A stretch of 64,000 nucleotides of DNA from an uncultured Corynebacterium sp. (GCF_946223165.1 NZ_CAMIBP010000005.1:1-64000), one strand, 5' to 3'; counted from the first letter of the stretch, positions 1 to 7,661 are shown. Notes: generated by a model not told the origin, from the sequence alone. Program-made: numbers and translations.

Positions 1-84
1 CGCGCTGACTCGAATAAAGTTACACACCCCAACCACACAACACAAATCCCCAGCATAGAGGGCAGAAATGTGTTCGTTGTGCCG
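1..84. other. Window edge, non-coding downstream of murA
   Basis: No gene is visible. Read on the minus strand, this AT-richer stretch follows the murA stop codon and contains G/T-rich and TAACTT-like segments. In several actinobacteria the 16S rRNA gene lies downstream of murA, so a ribosomal RNA promoter region just outside the window is possible. That is inference only; no rRNA sequence is present here. Confidence 0.3.
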
Positions 85-1353
85 TTAGTAGATCGTCTCT
101 TCTTGGCTACGTTCGATGGTGGCACCGAGTGCGGTGAGGTTTTCTACGAACTTTGGATAGCCGCGGTCAATGTGGAACACGTCGTGCACCGTGGAAGTCT
201 CGTCCGCGCAGAGCGCGGCCAAGACGAGGCCGGCGCCGGCGCGGATGTCGGACGCCCACACATGCGTCGACGACAGCCGCTCAATGCCGCGAACCACGAC
301 GTGGTGGCCATCAACCTGAGCATCAGCACCGAGGCGGAGCATCTCATCCACAAACCGGAAGCGGGATTCGAAGACATTCTCGGTAATCATCGTGGTGCCT
401 TCCGCGACGGCAGACAGACCAATAGCCATGGGCTGAAGATCCGTTGGGAATCCCGGGAACGGCAGGGTTTGATAATCCACCGCCTGAGGGCGCTTGTCCA
501 TGCGGACGCGGAAGCCATGCTCGTATTGCTCGACATCCGCGCCGGCGGACTTGAGCTTCTCTAGCGGGAGGTGGAGGTGACGCGGGGAAATGCCGGTCAC
601 GGTGACGTCGCCTTGGGTCATGGCGGCGGCGTACGCCCAAGTGCCCGCAACGATGCGGTCCCCCACCACCTCATGGGTGGTGGGACTCAGCTTCTCGACG
701 CCTTCAATGGTGATGGTGGAGGTTCCAGCACCAGTAATGCGCGCACCCATTGAGATGAGCATGTCGCAGAGATCGACGACTTCGGGCTCGCGCGCGGCGT
801 TATCGAGAGTGGTGATGCCATCGGCAAGCACGGCAGCAGTGAGGATATTTTCGGTGGCGCCAACCGAAGGGAAGTCGAGCATGATGTGGGCACCATGGAG
901 GCGCTCAGCCTCGGCAACGACGGCGCCATGCTCGATGCGGGTCTGTGCGCCCATCTTTTCCAGGCCCGACTGGTGCATATCCAACGGGCGAGAACCGATG
1001 GCGTCACCACCAGGAAGCGCGACCTTGGCGCGCCCGCAGCGGGAGGTCAAGGGTCCAAGGACACACACGGAAGCGCGGAACTGACGCACGGCATCGAAGT
1101 CAGCGTCGGAGCGGATCTCCGCCGGGGTGGTGATGTCGACGCGATCGCCGTCGATAGACACAGAACAGCCCAGCCCCTCGAGTACCTTTTTCATCAACGG
1201 TACGTCGAGGATCTCTGGGCAATTGGTCAGGGTGGTAGTTCCCTCCGCAAGCAGCGCGGCAGCCATGAGCTTGAGGACGCTGTTCTTTGCGCCGTCAACC
1301 TTGACGGTGCCGGTCAGGCGAGCTCCACCGGAAACAATAAAGATTTCTTTCAC
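85..1353 (-). CDS. murA: UDP-N-acetylglucosamine 1-carboxyvinyltransferase (MurA)
   Basis: Cytoplasmic enzyme that transfers enolpyruvate from PEP to UDP-GlcNAc, the first committed step of peptidoglycan synthesis. The 422-residue protein has the usual family length. It shows the substrate-binding DGAKN motif near residue 20 and the catalytic-loop motif PGGDAIGSRP near residues 114-123. The loop residue that is Cys in most bacteria (GGCAIG) is Asp117 here, as in mycobacterial MurA, a change known to give intrinsic fosfomycin insensitivity. I chose the GTG start at 1353 because homologues begin close to the sequence KEIFIVSGG; the open frame extends to 1407 but those residues do not look like MurA. 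The gene follows ramA on the same strand after 22 bp. Confidence 0.95.
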   Translation of the reverse strand: MKEIFIVSGGARLTGTVKVDGAKNSVLKLMAAALLAEGTTTLTNCPEILDVPLMKKVLEGLGCSVSIDGDRVDITTPAEIRSDADFDAVRQFRASVCVLGPLTSRCGRAKVALPGGDAIGSRPLDMHQSGLEKMGAQTRIEHGAVVAEAERLHGAHIMLDFPSVGATENILTAAVLADGITTLDNAAREPEVVDLCDMLISMGARITGAGTSTITIEGVEKLSPTTHEVVGDRIVAGTWAYAAAMTQGDVTVTGISPRHLHLPLEKLKSAGADVEQYEHGFRVRMDKRPQAVDYQTLPFPGFPTDLQPMAIGLSAVAEGTTMITENVFESRFRFVDEMLRLGADAQVDGHHVVVRGIERLSSTHVWASDIRAGAGLVLAALCADETSTVHDVFHIDRGYPKFVENLTALGATIERSQEETIY

Positions 1354-1375
1354 AGGGGCCAGTGTACGGCACTCA

Positions 1376-2215
1376 TCACGGCAGGGCACCGATGCGACGA
1401 GCCGCATTCACGGCCTCGTAGCGGGTGTGCGCCCCCAGCTTGCGCATGACGGAACGCAAGTAGGACTTCACGGTCTCAGCGCCAATTCCCATTTCCTCGG
1501 CGGCCTCGACGTTGGTGTGCCCCAATGCGACGCAGGAGAGAACATCGAGCTCGCGGGCGGACAACTTGGTGGACTGTTTCACGCGGACCGGAGAGACCAT
1601 CTGATCACACAGTGCTTCGAGCTCCTTGCGCAGATCATCATCTTCTACACGATTGGCCAGCATGCGCAGCTTCGAGTGAGTGGAGCGGATCTGTTCCCAC
1701 TCGGCACCGTTCATGGCATTGCCGCGGGCGGCCGAGCCCTTGGCTCCATCGGCGCGGCGCATAGCAGAGTTGACGGCCAGATCCTGCTCAAGCGAACGGG
1801 CGGTCATGGTGACCTCTTCGATCACCTTGTCCCCTAGGCGGACCGGGGAGTGAACGCCCACATAAAGAACGCCGCGAATCTCGCGCTGCACGATGACCGG
1901 AACTGCGACGACCGAGTGGAGACCCTCGTCTTGCATGGCGCGATCATTCTCGTGGGAGATGGTGTTGGCACGGGTGTAGTCCGTCACGCCCACAGCGCGG
2001 CGGGTAGACACCACGCGGCCGCCGACGCCGACGCCAGCGTCAATGATGAGGTTCTGCAGCGCCGGGGTGCGTAGGCCCACCCACTGGGTAATCTGCAGGC
2101 GATTGTCGGCAAGCAACGTTCCGTACATCGTGACCGGAATGCCGGTGGCGTTCTTCAAGGACGACAGGGCGGTGCGGACGGCTTCGTCGTCATCCTTAAT
2201 GCGGGGCGAGTCCAT
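1376..2215 (-). CDS. ramA: LuxR-type regulator of acetate metabolism RamA
   Basis: Transcription factor of 279 residues with an N-terminal GAF-like sensor region and a C-terminal LuxR helix-turn-helix. The HTH contains LSARELDVLSCVALGHTN and AEEMGIGAETVKSYLRSVMR. In C. glutamicum RamA (282 residues) activates genes for acetate, ethanol and TCA metabolism and represses itself. The ATG at 2215 is preceded by a good ribosome site (GGAGAAGG). An upstream in-frame extension to 2338 is not RamA-like. The gene is divergent from cysK, an arrangement I remember from C. glutamicum. Probable targets in this window are cat and the alcohol dehydrogenase at 7916; that link is inference from the literature on C. 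glutamicum. Confidence 0.9.
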   Translation of the reverse strand: MDSPRIKDDDEAVRTALSSLKNATGIPVTMYGTLLADNRLQITQWVGLRTPALQNLIIDAGVGVGGRVVSTRRAVGVTDYTRANTISHENDRAMQDEGLHSVVAVPVIVQREIRGVLYVGVHSPVRLGDKVIEEVTMTARSLEQDLAVNSAMRRADGAKGSAARGNAMNGAEWEQIRSTHSKLRMLANRVEDDDLRKELEALCDQMVSPVRVKQSTKLSARELDVLSCVALGHTNVEAAEEMGIGAETVKSYLRSVMRKLGAHTRYEAVNAARRIGALP

Positions 2216-2301
2216 AAACCTTCTCCGTGGTCGGGGGCACCATAATGGGTACCCCATGCCCGCCGGCGTAAGCGGGCAATTATCCGATAGATATTCGGCT
2301 T

Positions 2302-2330
2302 GCGGGGGTAATTCTAAAACACACCCCCGC
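2302..2330. promoter_or_regulatory. Paired G5/C5 tracts, RamA-like operator
   Basis: GCGGGGG (2302-2308) faces CCCCCGC (2324-2330) about 90-115 bp upstream of the ramA start; a further CGGGGGC lies at 2232-2238. RamA of C. glutamicum is reported to bind tracts of 4-6 G or C. Negative autoregulation is therefore plausible but not shown by sequence alone. Confidence 0.4.
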
Positions 2331-2368
2331 GATTTCACAATTTGTAGCCCGGTCGTGAATTTATATCT

Positions 2369-2412
2369 GTCTAGAAATTACATACTACTCGGTCTATTTG
2401 GGTAGTGTAGAC
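2369..2412. promoter_or_regulatory. GTCTA/TAGAC half-sites upstream of cysK (McbR-like)
   Basis: Three half-sites are visible: GTCTA at 2369-2373, GTCTA at 2392-2396 and TAGAC at 2408-2412. The McbR repressor of sulfur metabolism in C. glutamicum binds TAGAC-N6-GTCTA. The half-site sequence matches but the spacing and orientation do not, so this is only a candidate cysK operator. Confidence 0.3.
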
Positions 2413-2454
2413 TCGTCACAGTCAACGAAAACTTCTTACCTAGGAGGCCATATC

Positions 2455-3393
2455 ATGGCTAAGATTTACGACTCCATTCTGGACACCATCGGCGGCACCC
2501 CGCTCGTGCGCCTTAACCGCCTGACCGAGGGCAAGGGCGCCACCATCCTCGCCAAGGTTGAGTCCTTCAACCCGGCTAACTCCGTCAAGGACCGCATCGG
2601 CAAGGCGATTGTCGATGCCGCCGAAAAGTCCGGCGAGCTCACCGCGGGCGGCACCATCGTCGAGGCCACCTCCGGCAACACCGGTATCGCCCTCGCCCTC
2701 GTCGGCGCTGCACGCGGTTACAAGGTCATCCTCACCATGCCGGAGACCATGTCCAACGAGCGCAAGGTTTTGCTGCGCGCTTACGGTGCCGAGCTCATCC
2801 TCACCCCGGGCGCAGCCGGCATGCAGGGTGCCGTGGATAAGGCCAACGAGATCGTCGCCGAGCGCGAGAATGCTATCCTGGCCCGCCAGTTCGCCAACGA
2901 GGCCAACGCGGCTATCCACTACGCCACCACCGGCCCGGAGGTATGGTCCGACACCGACGGCAACGTCGATGCCTTCGTCGCAGGCGTGGGCACCGGCGGC
3001 ACCGTGACCGGTACTGGCCGCTACCTCAAGGAGCAGAAGGCCGATGTTAAGGTCATCGCCGTTGAGCCGGCGGCCTCCCCGCTGCTGACCGAGGGCAAGG
3101 CTGGCCCGCACAAGATCCAGGGCCTGGGCGCCAACTTTATCCCGGAGGTCCTCGACCGCAAGGTGCTGGACGAGATCTTCACCGCGACCAACGAAGAGGC
3201 CATCGAGACCGCCCGCAAGCTCGCCACCGACGAGGGCCTGCTGGTCGGCATCTCTGCCGGCGCCAACGTCTCCGCCGCCCTGAAGCTGGCCGAGCGCCCC
3301 GAGTTCGAGGGCAAGACCATCGTCGTCGTTCTTCCGGACTTCGGTGAGCGCTACGTCTCCACCGTTCTGTTCGAGGACATCCGCGAGGCATAA
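2455..3393 (+). CDS. cysK: Cysteine synthase A
   Basis: PLP-dependent O-acetylserine sulfhydrylase that makes L-cysteine from O-acetylserine and sulfide. The 312-residue protein has the full family length. The PLP lysine lies in NSVKDRIG (Lys45), the substrate loop is ATSGNTG (71-77), and the PLP phosphate is held by the GTGGTVTGTG loop near 175-185. The ATG at 2455 follows a clear TAGGAGG ribosome site at 2441-2447. cysE, which makes the substrate O-acetylserine, follows after a terminator-like hairpin. It is divergent from ramA. Confidence 0.96.
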   Translation: MAKIYDSILDTIGGTPLVRLNRLTEGKGATILAKVESFNPANSVKDRIGKAIVDAAEKSGELTAGGTIVEATSGNTGIALALVGAARGYKVILTMPETMSNERKVLLRAYGAELILTPGAAGMQGAVDKANEIVAERENAILARQFANEANAAIHYATTGPEVWSDTDGNVDAFVAGVGTGGTVTGTGRYLKEQKADVKVIAVEPAASPLLTEGKAGPHKIQGLGANFIPEVLDRKVLDEIFTATNEEAIETARKLATDEGLLVGISAGANVSAALKLAERPEFEGKTIVVVLPDFGERYVSTVLFEDIREA

Positions 3394-3441
3394 TTCCTTC
3401 GAGAGTCAGCGCCCGCCCCCGTTAGGACGGGTTGAATAGAA

Positions 3442-3471
3442 GCGTCCGCCTGAATTGGCGGGCGCCTTTTT
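3442..3471 (+). terminator. Terminator after cysK
   Basis: The stem GCGTCCGCC (3442-3450) pairs with GGCGGGCGC (3457-3465) around a 6-nt loop and is followed by CTTTTT. It lies only 23 bp before the cysE start, so it may be partial readthrough control between cysK and cysE. Confidence 0.75.
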
Positions 3472-3493
3472 CGTGCAGGTAGGATTGGGCGCC

Positions 3494-4057
3494 ATGAACT
3501 TTATTCAGTTAATCCGTGAAGACTTAGCCAACGCTCGCGATCATGATCCAGCCGCCCGCGGCGACCTCGAAAATGCGGTCGTTTACTCCGGCCTCCACGC
3601 CATTTGGGCGCATCGCGTAGCCCACGCGATGTGGGTGAAGGGCTGGAAGGGTCCGGCGCGCATCTTATCGCAATTCACGCGCTTCCTGACCGGCATTGAG
3701 ATTCACCCGGGCGCGACGATTGGCCGTCGCTTCTTTATCGACCACGGCATGGGCATTGTCATCGGCGAGACCGCCGAGATTGGCGACGGCGTCATGCTGT
3801 ATCACGGCGTCACCCTGGGCGGCCAGGTGCTCACGCAGACGAAGCGCCACCCCACCGTCGGCGACAACGTCACCATCGGCTCGGGCGCCAAGGTGCTGGG
3901 CCCCATCACCATCGGCTCCGGCTCCGCCATCGGCGCAAACGCCGTCGTCACCAAGGACGTTCCGCCAGACCACATCGCCATTGGCATCCCGGCCAAAAAC
4001 TTGGCGCGCGACGTCAATCAGCGCATCAAGCTCGTTGACCCTGACTACTACATCTAA
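3494..4057 (+). CDS. cysE: Serine O-acetyltransferase
   Basis: Forms O-acetyl-L-serine from serine and acetyl-CoA for CysK. The 187-residue protein is the short actinobacterial form. It has an N-terminal helical segment, then left-handed beta-helix hexapeptide repeats from about residue 65 (IHPGATIG, IGETAEIGDGVMLYHGVTLGG, TVGDNVTIGSGAKVLG). The catalytic His lies in DHGMGIVIG and in the loop near YHGVTLGG. I used the ATG at 3494 because the sequence from MNFIQLIREDL is typical of the family. Confidence 0.94.
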   Translation: MNFIQLIREDLANARDHDPAARGDLENAVVYSGLHAIWAHRVAHAMWVKGWKGPARILSQFTRFLTGIEIHPGATIGRRFFIDHGMGIVIGETAEIGDGVMLYHGVTLGGQVLTQTKRHPTVGDNVTIGSGAKVLGPITIGSGSAIGANAVVTKDVPPDHIAIGIPAKNLARDVNQRIKLVDPDYYI

Positions 4058-4099
4058 ATCACTGAGATTCTTGAGATAGTCTCCGCCGTCACGACCACC

Positions 4100-4138
4100 A
4101 AGGCCCCCTCACCGTTCATCAGCACGGGAGGGGGCCTT
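4100..4138. terminator. Bidirectional terminator between cysE and an acetyltransferase gene
   Basis: A perfect 11-bp stem, AAGGCCCCCTC (4100-4110) and GAGGGGGCCTT (4128-4138), sits between two converging genes, cysE (plus) and the GNAT gene (minus). Confidence 0.8.
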
Positions 4139-4166
4139 GTCGGGACGTGGACAGATTCGGCAGAGC

Positions 4167-4484
4167 CTAGGCGAGCAGGTCCGCGTAGTCCGGGTTCTTC
4201 TCAATAAAGCGCGCCACGGCTGAACAGGTAGCGATAACGGAACGACCGGCCTCGCGGGTGTCATCAAGGGCGAACTGCACGAGCGGCTTGGACAGACCCT
4301 TGCCCTGGAATGCCTCGTGCACCACGGTGTGGTTGAACTCGCGCGTCTCGTCCGTGTCGATGTACTCAGCGTAGCCGGCCTCCGCGCCGTCCACGGTGAG
4401 GACGTAGCGAGACAGATCGGTCTGCTGGGCGACAGCAATCTCTTCGGTGTTCCCTGCTGCGTTCGTGTTTTCGTGAGTAGACAT
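4167..4484 (-). CDS. Small GNAT-family N-acetyltransferase
   Basis: A 105-residue protein of the short COG2388-type acetyltransferases. It has a beta-strand region with YVLTVDGAEAGYAEY, then an acetyl-CoA-binding segment EAFQGKGLSKPLVQFALDDTREAG, then RFIEKNPDYADLL. Substrate is unknown for this group. The start could be the ATG at 4484 (MSTHEN) or the in-frame ATG at 4493; neither has a strong ribosome site. It is a single gene facing cysE and is followed on its own strand by nothing until the shared terminator. Confidence 0.85.
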   Translation of the reverse strand: MSTHENTNAAGNTEEIAVAQQTDLSRYVLTVDGAEAGYAEYIDTDETREFNHTVVHEAFQGKGLSKPLVQFALDDTREAGRSVIATCSAVARFIEKNPDYADLLA

Positions 4485-4535
4485 GGTGCCCATTATGCCG
4501 AACAGCGCCGAGCGCGCACAGGCTTATATACAAAA

Positions 4536-4560
4536 ATCCCCCATCACAATGATGGGGGAT
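4536..4560 (-). terminator. Terminator of the tRNA-Asp/tRNA-Phe unit
   Basis: A perfect 10-bp stem, ATCCCCCATC and GATGGGGGAT with a 5-nt loop, is followed on the minus strand by TTTTTG. It lies just downstream of tRNA-Phe. Confidence 0.88.
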
Positions 4561-4565
4561 GATTG

Positions 4566-4638
4566 TGGCCAGAGACAGGATCGAACTGTCGACCTTCCAC
4601 TTTTCAGGCGGACGCTCTACCGACTGAGCTATCTGGCC
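4566..4638 (-). tRNA. tRNA-Phe (GAA)
   Basis: A 73-nt cloverleaf on the minus strand. The acceptor stem is GGCCAGA/TCTGGCC, the anticodon loop is CTGAAAA with anticodon GAA, and the T arm contains GTTCGATCC. CCA is not encoded. It lies 24 bp after a tRNA-Asp. Confidence 0.95.
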
Positions 4639-4662
4639 AAAGACCACCCAGGGGTAATCTTG

Positions 4663-4736
4663 CGACCCTGACGGGACTTGAACCCGCGACCTCCGCCGTG
4701 ACAGGGCGGCGCGCTAACCAACTGCGCCACAGGGCC
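4663..4736 (-). tRNA. tRNA-Asp (GTC), copy 2
   Basis: A 74-nt cloverleaf on the minus strand. The acceptor stem is GGCCCTG/CAGGGTC with one G-U pair, the anticodon arm is CCGCC-CTGTCAC-GGCGG (GTC), and the discriminator is G. By eye it is identical to the copy at 7036-7109. The two copies bracket the VWA gene. A promoter for this copy may lie in the 77 bp before it (TTGTGT, 18 bp, TAAAGT on the minus strand). Confidence 0.95.
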
Positions 4737-4813
4737 TTATTTTGTTATTCATGTGCTCTTTGGCACGGATAGTTACTTTACACAACGCTTTTCAGCCGAC
4801 ACAAATCAGCACC

Positions 4814-6907
4814 TTAGGCACCGTTTTTGCGCTGGTTTCGGAGTACCAGTGCACCGCCCGCCCCCAGCGCCAAGAGCAGGAGGAGGCCGCCGCCAATGAG
4901 GTAACCCATCAGGTGGGGGTTCGACCCTTCGACGCCAGGCTGCGCCTGTGAGCCATCCCCCTCTGCGGGCTCCGCGGCGCGGGAGGAGGCGGCATCGGCA
5001 GGCGCGGAAACGGTGCCGGAGTGGCACGCGAAAGCCACGGGGGTATCGGCAGGCTCGGGGCCCGGCTCATACGTGGGCCGCCACGCAGGCCCGCTGGTGG
5101 GCTGGCCCTGGATGCCGAAGGCAATAGTAAAGGGCTGTTCCACGCCGCGAATATTGTCCGTCTCCCCCAGCGCCATGGACACGCCCACGTAGTAGTAGCC
5201 AGCGTGCGAGGTGGCCAGGCCGCCCCAGTTCGTGGACCGGTTATTGAATTCGACCGGACGGTCCGCGGTGACGATGGCAACGTCGTTATCCGCGCCCTCG
5301 AGGTCGACGGGATGAATTTCCGAACTTCCCACCTTGTTGAAGAAAGGATCGGTGATGACGACGTCGATCCATTCCATCGAGTTCTCCCGCACCGCCTCGG
5401 AGGCGCGCAGGCCCACCACCGGTCGCTGCCCCCATTCGATGGGAAGCTTGTAGAAGCGCATCTCACCCGGCACGATCTTCTCCTCATAGGCACCCGGCGT
5501 GACCTCGACGGCAGTGAGGAAGCTGTTTCCTCCGGTGAGGGGCTGAACGTTGTCAAAGCTCAGCGCTGGCTCGCCCTCCCCCTGGACAGCGTCGCCCATA
5601 CTGCCCGTGGGATAGGCGCTGGCCTCGGCTTCCTCGACGACGGGTTCAAACTGAACGAGCACCTGGAGATCCACCTCGCCGCTGGATCGCCCGGCGGTCC
5701 CCGAACTTTCGGCGAGGCGCACCGTGTCACCGATGAGCCACTGGCTCATATCGCACTCACCCGAGTCATCGGCCCAGATGTGGACCCCAGTCGCCTGCGG
5801 TGTGTGGTATCCCCTGACTTCGGCGGAGCCATCGGTCAGCGAATTGTCTGACCGACAGCTGGACGAGGACTCATTCTCCACCGTCTCGTGACGCACGATG
5901 ATAGTCGCGCCGGACTCCGCATCGAATCCCTGAGCGGTGCCATCAGCGTCACGCCGAATGACCGGCCACGTCGACACGATGGCGTTGAAACCCTCGGGTA
6001 CCGAGAGCTTGACAAAGTGTTCCTCTGCAGCCTCGCTCCCGTCTGCATCGCTGCTCACCGGCAGCGAGGTCCGATAGAGACCCTCCCCCAGCCACTTCGC
6101 GTCCTGTGGAGAATCCGAATACGTGAAGGGCGTACCGCCCACCTCGTACTGCGTAATGTCACGCTGGGCCAGGAACTTCAGGGTGTCGGCCAGCGAGGCG
6201 GCATCGGAAGCCTCGAGAAACTTGCCATTGCCGGCATCCGCAATGCATTGCAGCTCCGTGCGGGCCGCGTCATCGACCTTGAAGCCCACCGTATGGATAG
6301 CGAGGCCCACGCCCTGGGCAGCCAGCTCCTTGGCCACGTCGCACACCGCCGGCGGCGCGCAGGTGTCGATGCCGTCGGAGACGAGGATGATGGACCCCTC
6401 GCCGTCGTTGCCCAGCTCCTCAGCGGCCTTGCGCAAGGAATTGCCCATGGGGGTGTAGCCCTGCGGCCGCAGCGCATTCACTTTGTCGATCATCGCCCCT
6501 TTATTGAGCCGCTTTATTGGAGAGAGCACCTCAATGTCACGACAGCCAGCCTCGTGGTTGTCAGGGGCGTCGGACTCGTTCGCCCCGTAGGCCATGAGAC
6601 CCATTACCGCAGTATCAGGGAGCGAGTCAATGAGGTCCCGGGTAGCCTCCTTGGCCGCGTCCATGCGGGTACCACCCACATCATCAGCGAGCATGGAGCT
6701 GGACGCATCCATGATGAGCATGGACTGCGCCTTGCTACTGCCGGGTTCCGGCTCCGCCGTCGTTACTGTCGATGCCGCGGGCCGTGACGCTGCCGTGCCA
6801 CTGGCTGCGTGCACAGAGCCCACCCCCAAGGCCCAGGCAACCCCAGAACAGCAGCGAGAACAACGAAAAGTATGGAGCGAGAAATACGAGCATTCATGTC
6901 GTGTCAC
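4814..6907 (-). CDS. VWA-domain membrane protein, signal peptide out of frame
   Basis: A predicted surface protein of unknown function, about 697 codons in this frame. A von Willebrand A domain covers roughly residues 62-245 with a complete metal-ion site motif DASSS (Asp67, Ser69, Ser71), plus GYTPMGNSL and ILVSDGIDTC. A long beta-rich region follows. The C-terminus has one membrane helix (about 668-690) and a basic RNQRKNGA tail. In this frame the N-terminus is not a signal peptide and the GTG at 6907 overlaps what should be the ribosome site. The ATG at 6897 in the +1 frame, after AAGGTGA, starts a good signal peptide that would join this frame if the C4 run at 6841-6844 had one more base. 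The gene lies between two tRNA-Asp copies. Real pseudogene, phase-variable tract or sequencing error cannot be told apart here. Confidence 0.8.
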   Translation of the reverse strand: MTRHECSYFSLHTFRCSRCCSGVAWALGVGSVHAASGTAASRPAASTVTTAEPEPGSSKAQSMLIMDASSSMLADDVGGTRMDAAKEATRDLIDSLPDTAVMGLMAYGANESDAPDNHEAGCRDIEVLSPIKRLNKGAMIDKVNALRPQGYTPMGNSLRKAAEELGNDGEGSIILVSDGIDTCAPPAVCDVAKELAAQGVGLAIHTVGFKVDDAARTELQCIADAGNGKFLEASDAASLADTLKFLAQRDITQYEVGGTPFTYSDSPQDAKWLGEGLYRTSLPVSSDADGSEAAEEHFVKLSVPEGFNAIVSTWPVIRRDADGTAQGFDAESGATIIVRHETVENESSSSCRSDNSLTDGSAEVRGYHTPQATGVHIWADDSGECDMSQWLIGDTVRLAESSGTAGRSSGEVDLQVLVQFEPVVEEAEASAYPTGSMGDAVQGEGEPALSFDNVQPLTGGNSFLTAVEVTPGAYEEKIVPGEMRFYKLPIEWGQRPVVGLRASEAVRENSMEWIDVVITDPFFNKVGSSEIHPVDLEGADNDVAIVTADRPVEFNNRSTNWGGLATSHAGYYYVGVSMALGETDNIRGVEQPFTIAFGIQGQPTSGPAWRPTYEPGPEPADTPVAFACHSGTVSAPADAASSRAAEPAEGDGSQAQPGVEGSNPHLMGYLIGGGLLLLLALGAGGALVLRNQRKNGA
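6841..6844 (-). other. Probable 1-base frameshift in the VWA signal peptide
   Basis: From the ATG at 6897 the +1 frame reads MNARISRSILFVVLAAVL. One extra G in the minus-strand GGGG run then continues as GVAWALGVGSVHA, giving a normal signal peptide with an AxA-like cleavage site (VHA|A) that joins the VWA frame. Confidence 0.7.
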
Positions 6908-6996
6908 CTTGAGAGGTTGCAGCAGAGCGTGCGTGTTCCCTCCACCCTAAGAAGAAAACAGTGATCCGCGCCACTCAAAACCAAGGCACAACACAA

Positions 6997-7029
6997 AGCG
7001 CCGGCCTCGAAGTACTCGAGACCGGCGCC
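6997..7029 (-). terminator. Terminator of the tRNA-Glu/tRNA-Asp unit
   Basis: GCGCCGG-CTCGA pairs with TCGAG-CCGGCGC with a single C/A mismatch around a short loop. On the minus strand it is followed by a T-rich stretch (TTTGTGTTG). It separates the first tRNA-Asp from the VWA gene. Confidence 0.75.
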
Positions 7030-7035
7030 GGATGG

Positions 7036-7109
7036 CGACCCTGACGGGACTTGAACCCGCGACCTCCGCCGTGACAGGGCGGCGCGCTAACCAACTGCGC
7101 CACAGGGCC
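7036..7109 (-). tRNA. tRNA-Asp (GTC), copy 1
   Basis: A 74-nt cloverleaf with anticodon GTC, apparently identical to the copy at 4663-4736. It lies 35 bp after tRNA-Glu on the same strand, the usual Glu-Asp order. Confidence 0.95.
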
Positions 7110-7144
7110 ATATTCATATATGTGGAAACGCACGGGGCGCTTCG

Positions 7145-7217
7145 TACCCCCAACGGGATTCGAACCCGTGCCGCCGCCGTGAAAGGGCGGTGTCCTAGGC
7201 CGCTAGACGATGGGGGC
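7145..7217 (-). tRNA. tRNA-Glu (TTC)
   Basis: A 73-nt cloverleaf on the minus strand. The acceptor stem is GCCCCCA/TGGGGGT with a terminal G-U pair, the anticodon loop is CTTTCAC (TTC), and the T arm contains GGTTCGAATCC. First gene of the Glu-Asp unit. Confidence 0.95.
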
Positions 7218-7331
7218 CCATCACGCACACTGCCATACGGTGCAGCGTAAGCGACTTCGTAAAATATACTGTAAGGATTGAGTTTCCAACAAATCGCCCG
7301 TGTGACGACGGGGCAAAGGAAGTGGTTTTTC

Positions 7332-7661
7332 ATGGCTGACCAGCACGAGACCTGCGGCTGCCACGCCCCCGACACGCACGGATACAACGCTTCCGACGAG
7401 TCGAAGCAGAAGTACTTGGCGCGCATGAAGCGCATCGAGGGGCAGACCCGCGGCATCCACCGCATGATCAATGAGGACAAGTACTGCATCGACATCATTA
7501 CGCAGATTTCTGCCGTGACGTCCGCGCTCGAAAACGTGGCCTTGGCCCTCATGGAGGACCATATCTCTCACTGCGTCGCCGGCGCCGCGAGCGACCCCGC
7601 CATAGCGAGCGAGAAGATCGACGAGGCCATGCTGGCCATCAAGCGCATGGTGAAGAATTAG
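7332..7661 (+). CDS. csoR: CsoR-type copper-sensing repressor
   Basis: A 109-residue all-helical DUF156-family repressor. The DNA-contact helix contains RMKRIEGQTRGIHRM. The Cu(I) ligand set of CsoR is complete: Cys52, His77 and Cys81, spaced C-x24-H-x3-C as in M. tuberculosis CsoR, which argues against the FrmR (no second Cys) or RcnR types. The N-terminus has an extra Cys/His-rich stretch (HETCGCHAPDTH) that could also bind metal. The ATG at 7332 was chosen because family members begin near here. No copper ATPase or chaperone gene is adjacent, so the target is unknown. A TATACT -10-like box lies at 7265-7270. Confidence 0.88.
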   Translation: MADQHETCGCHAPDTHGYNASDESKQKYLARMKRIEGQTRGIHRMINEDKYCIDIITQISAVTSALENVALALMEDHISHCVAGAASDPAIASEKIDEAMLAIKRMVKN

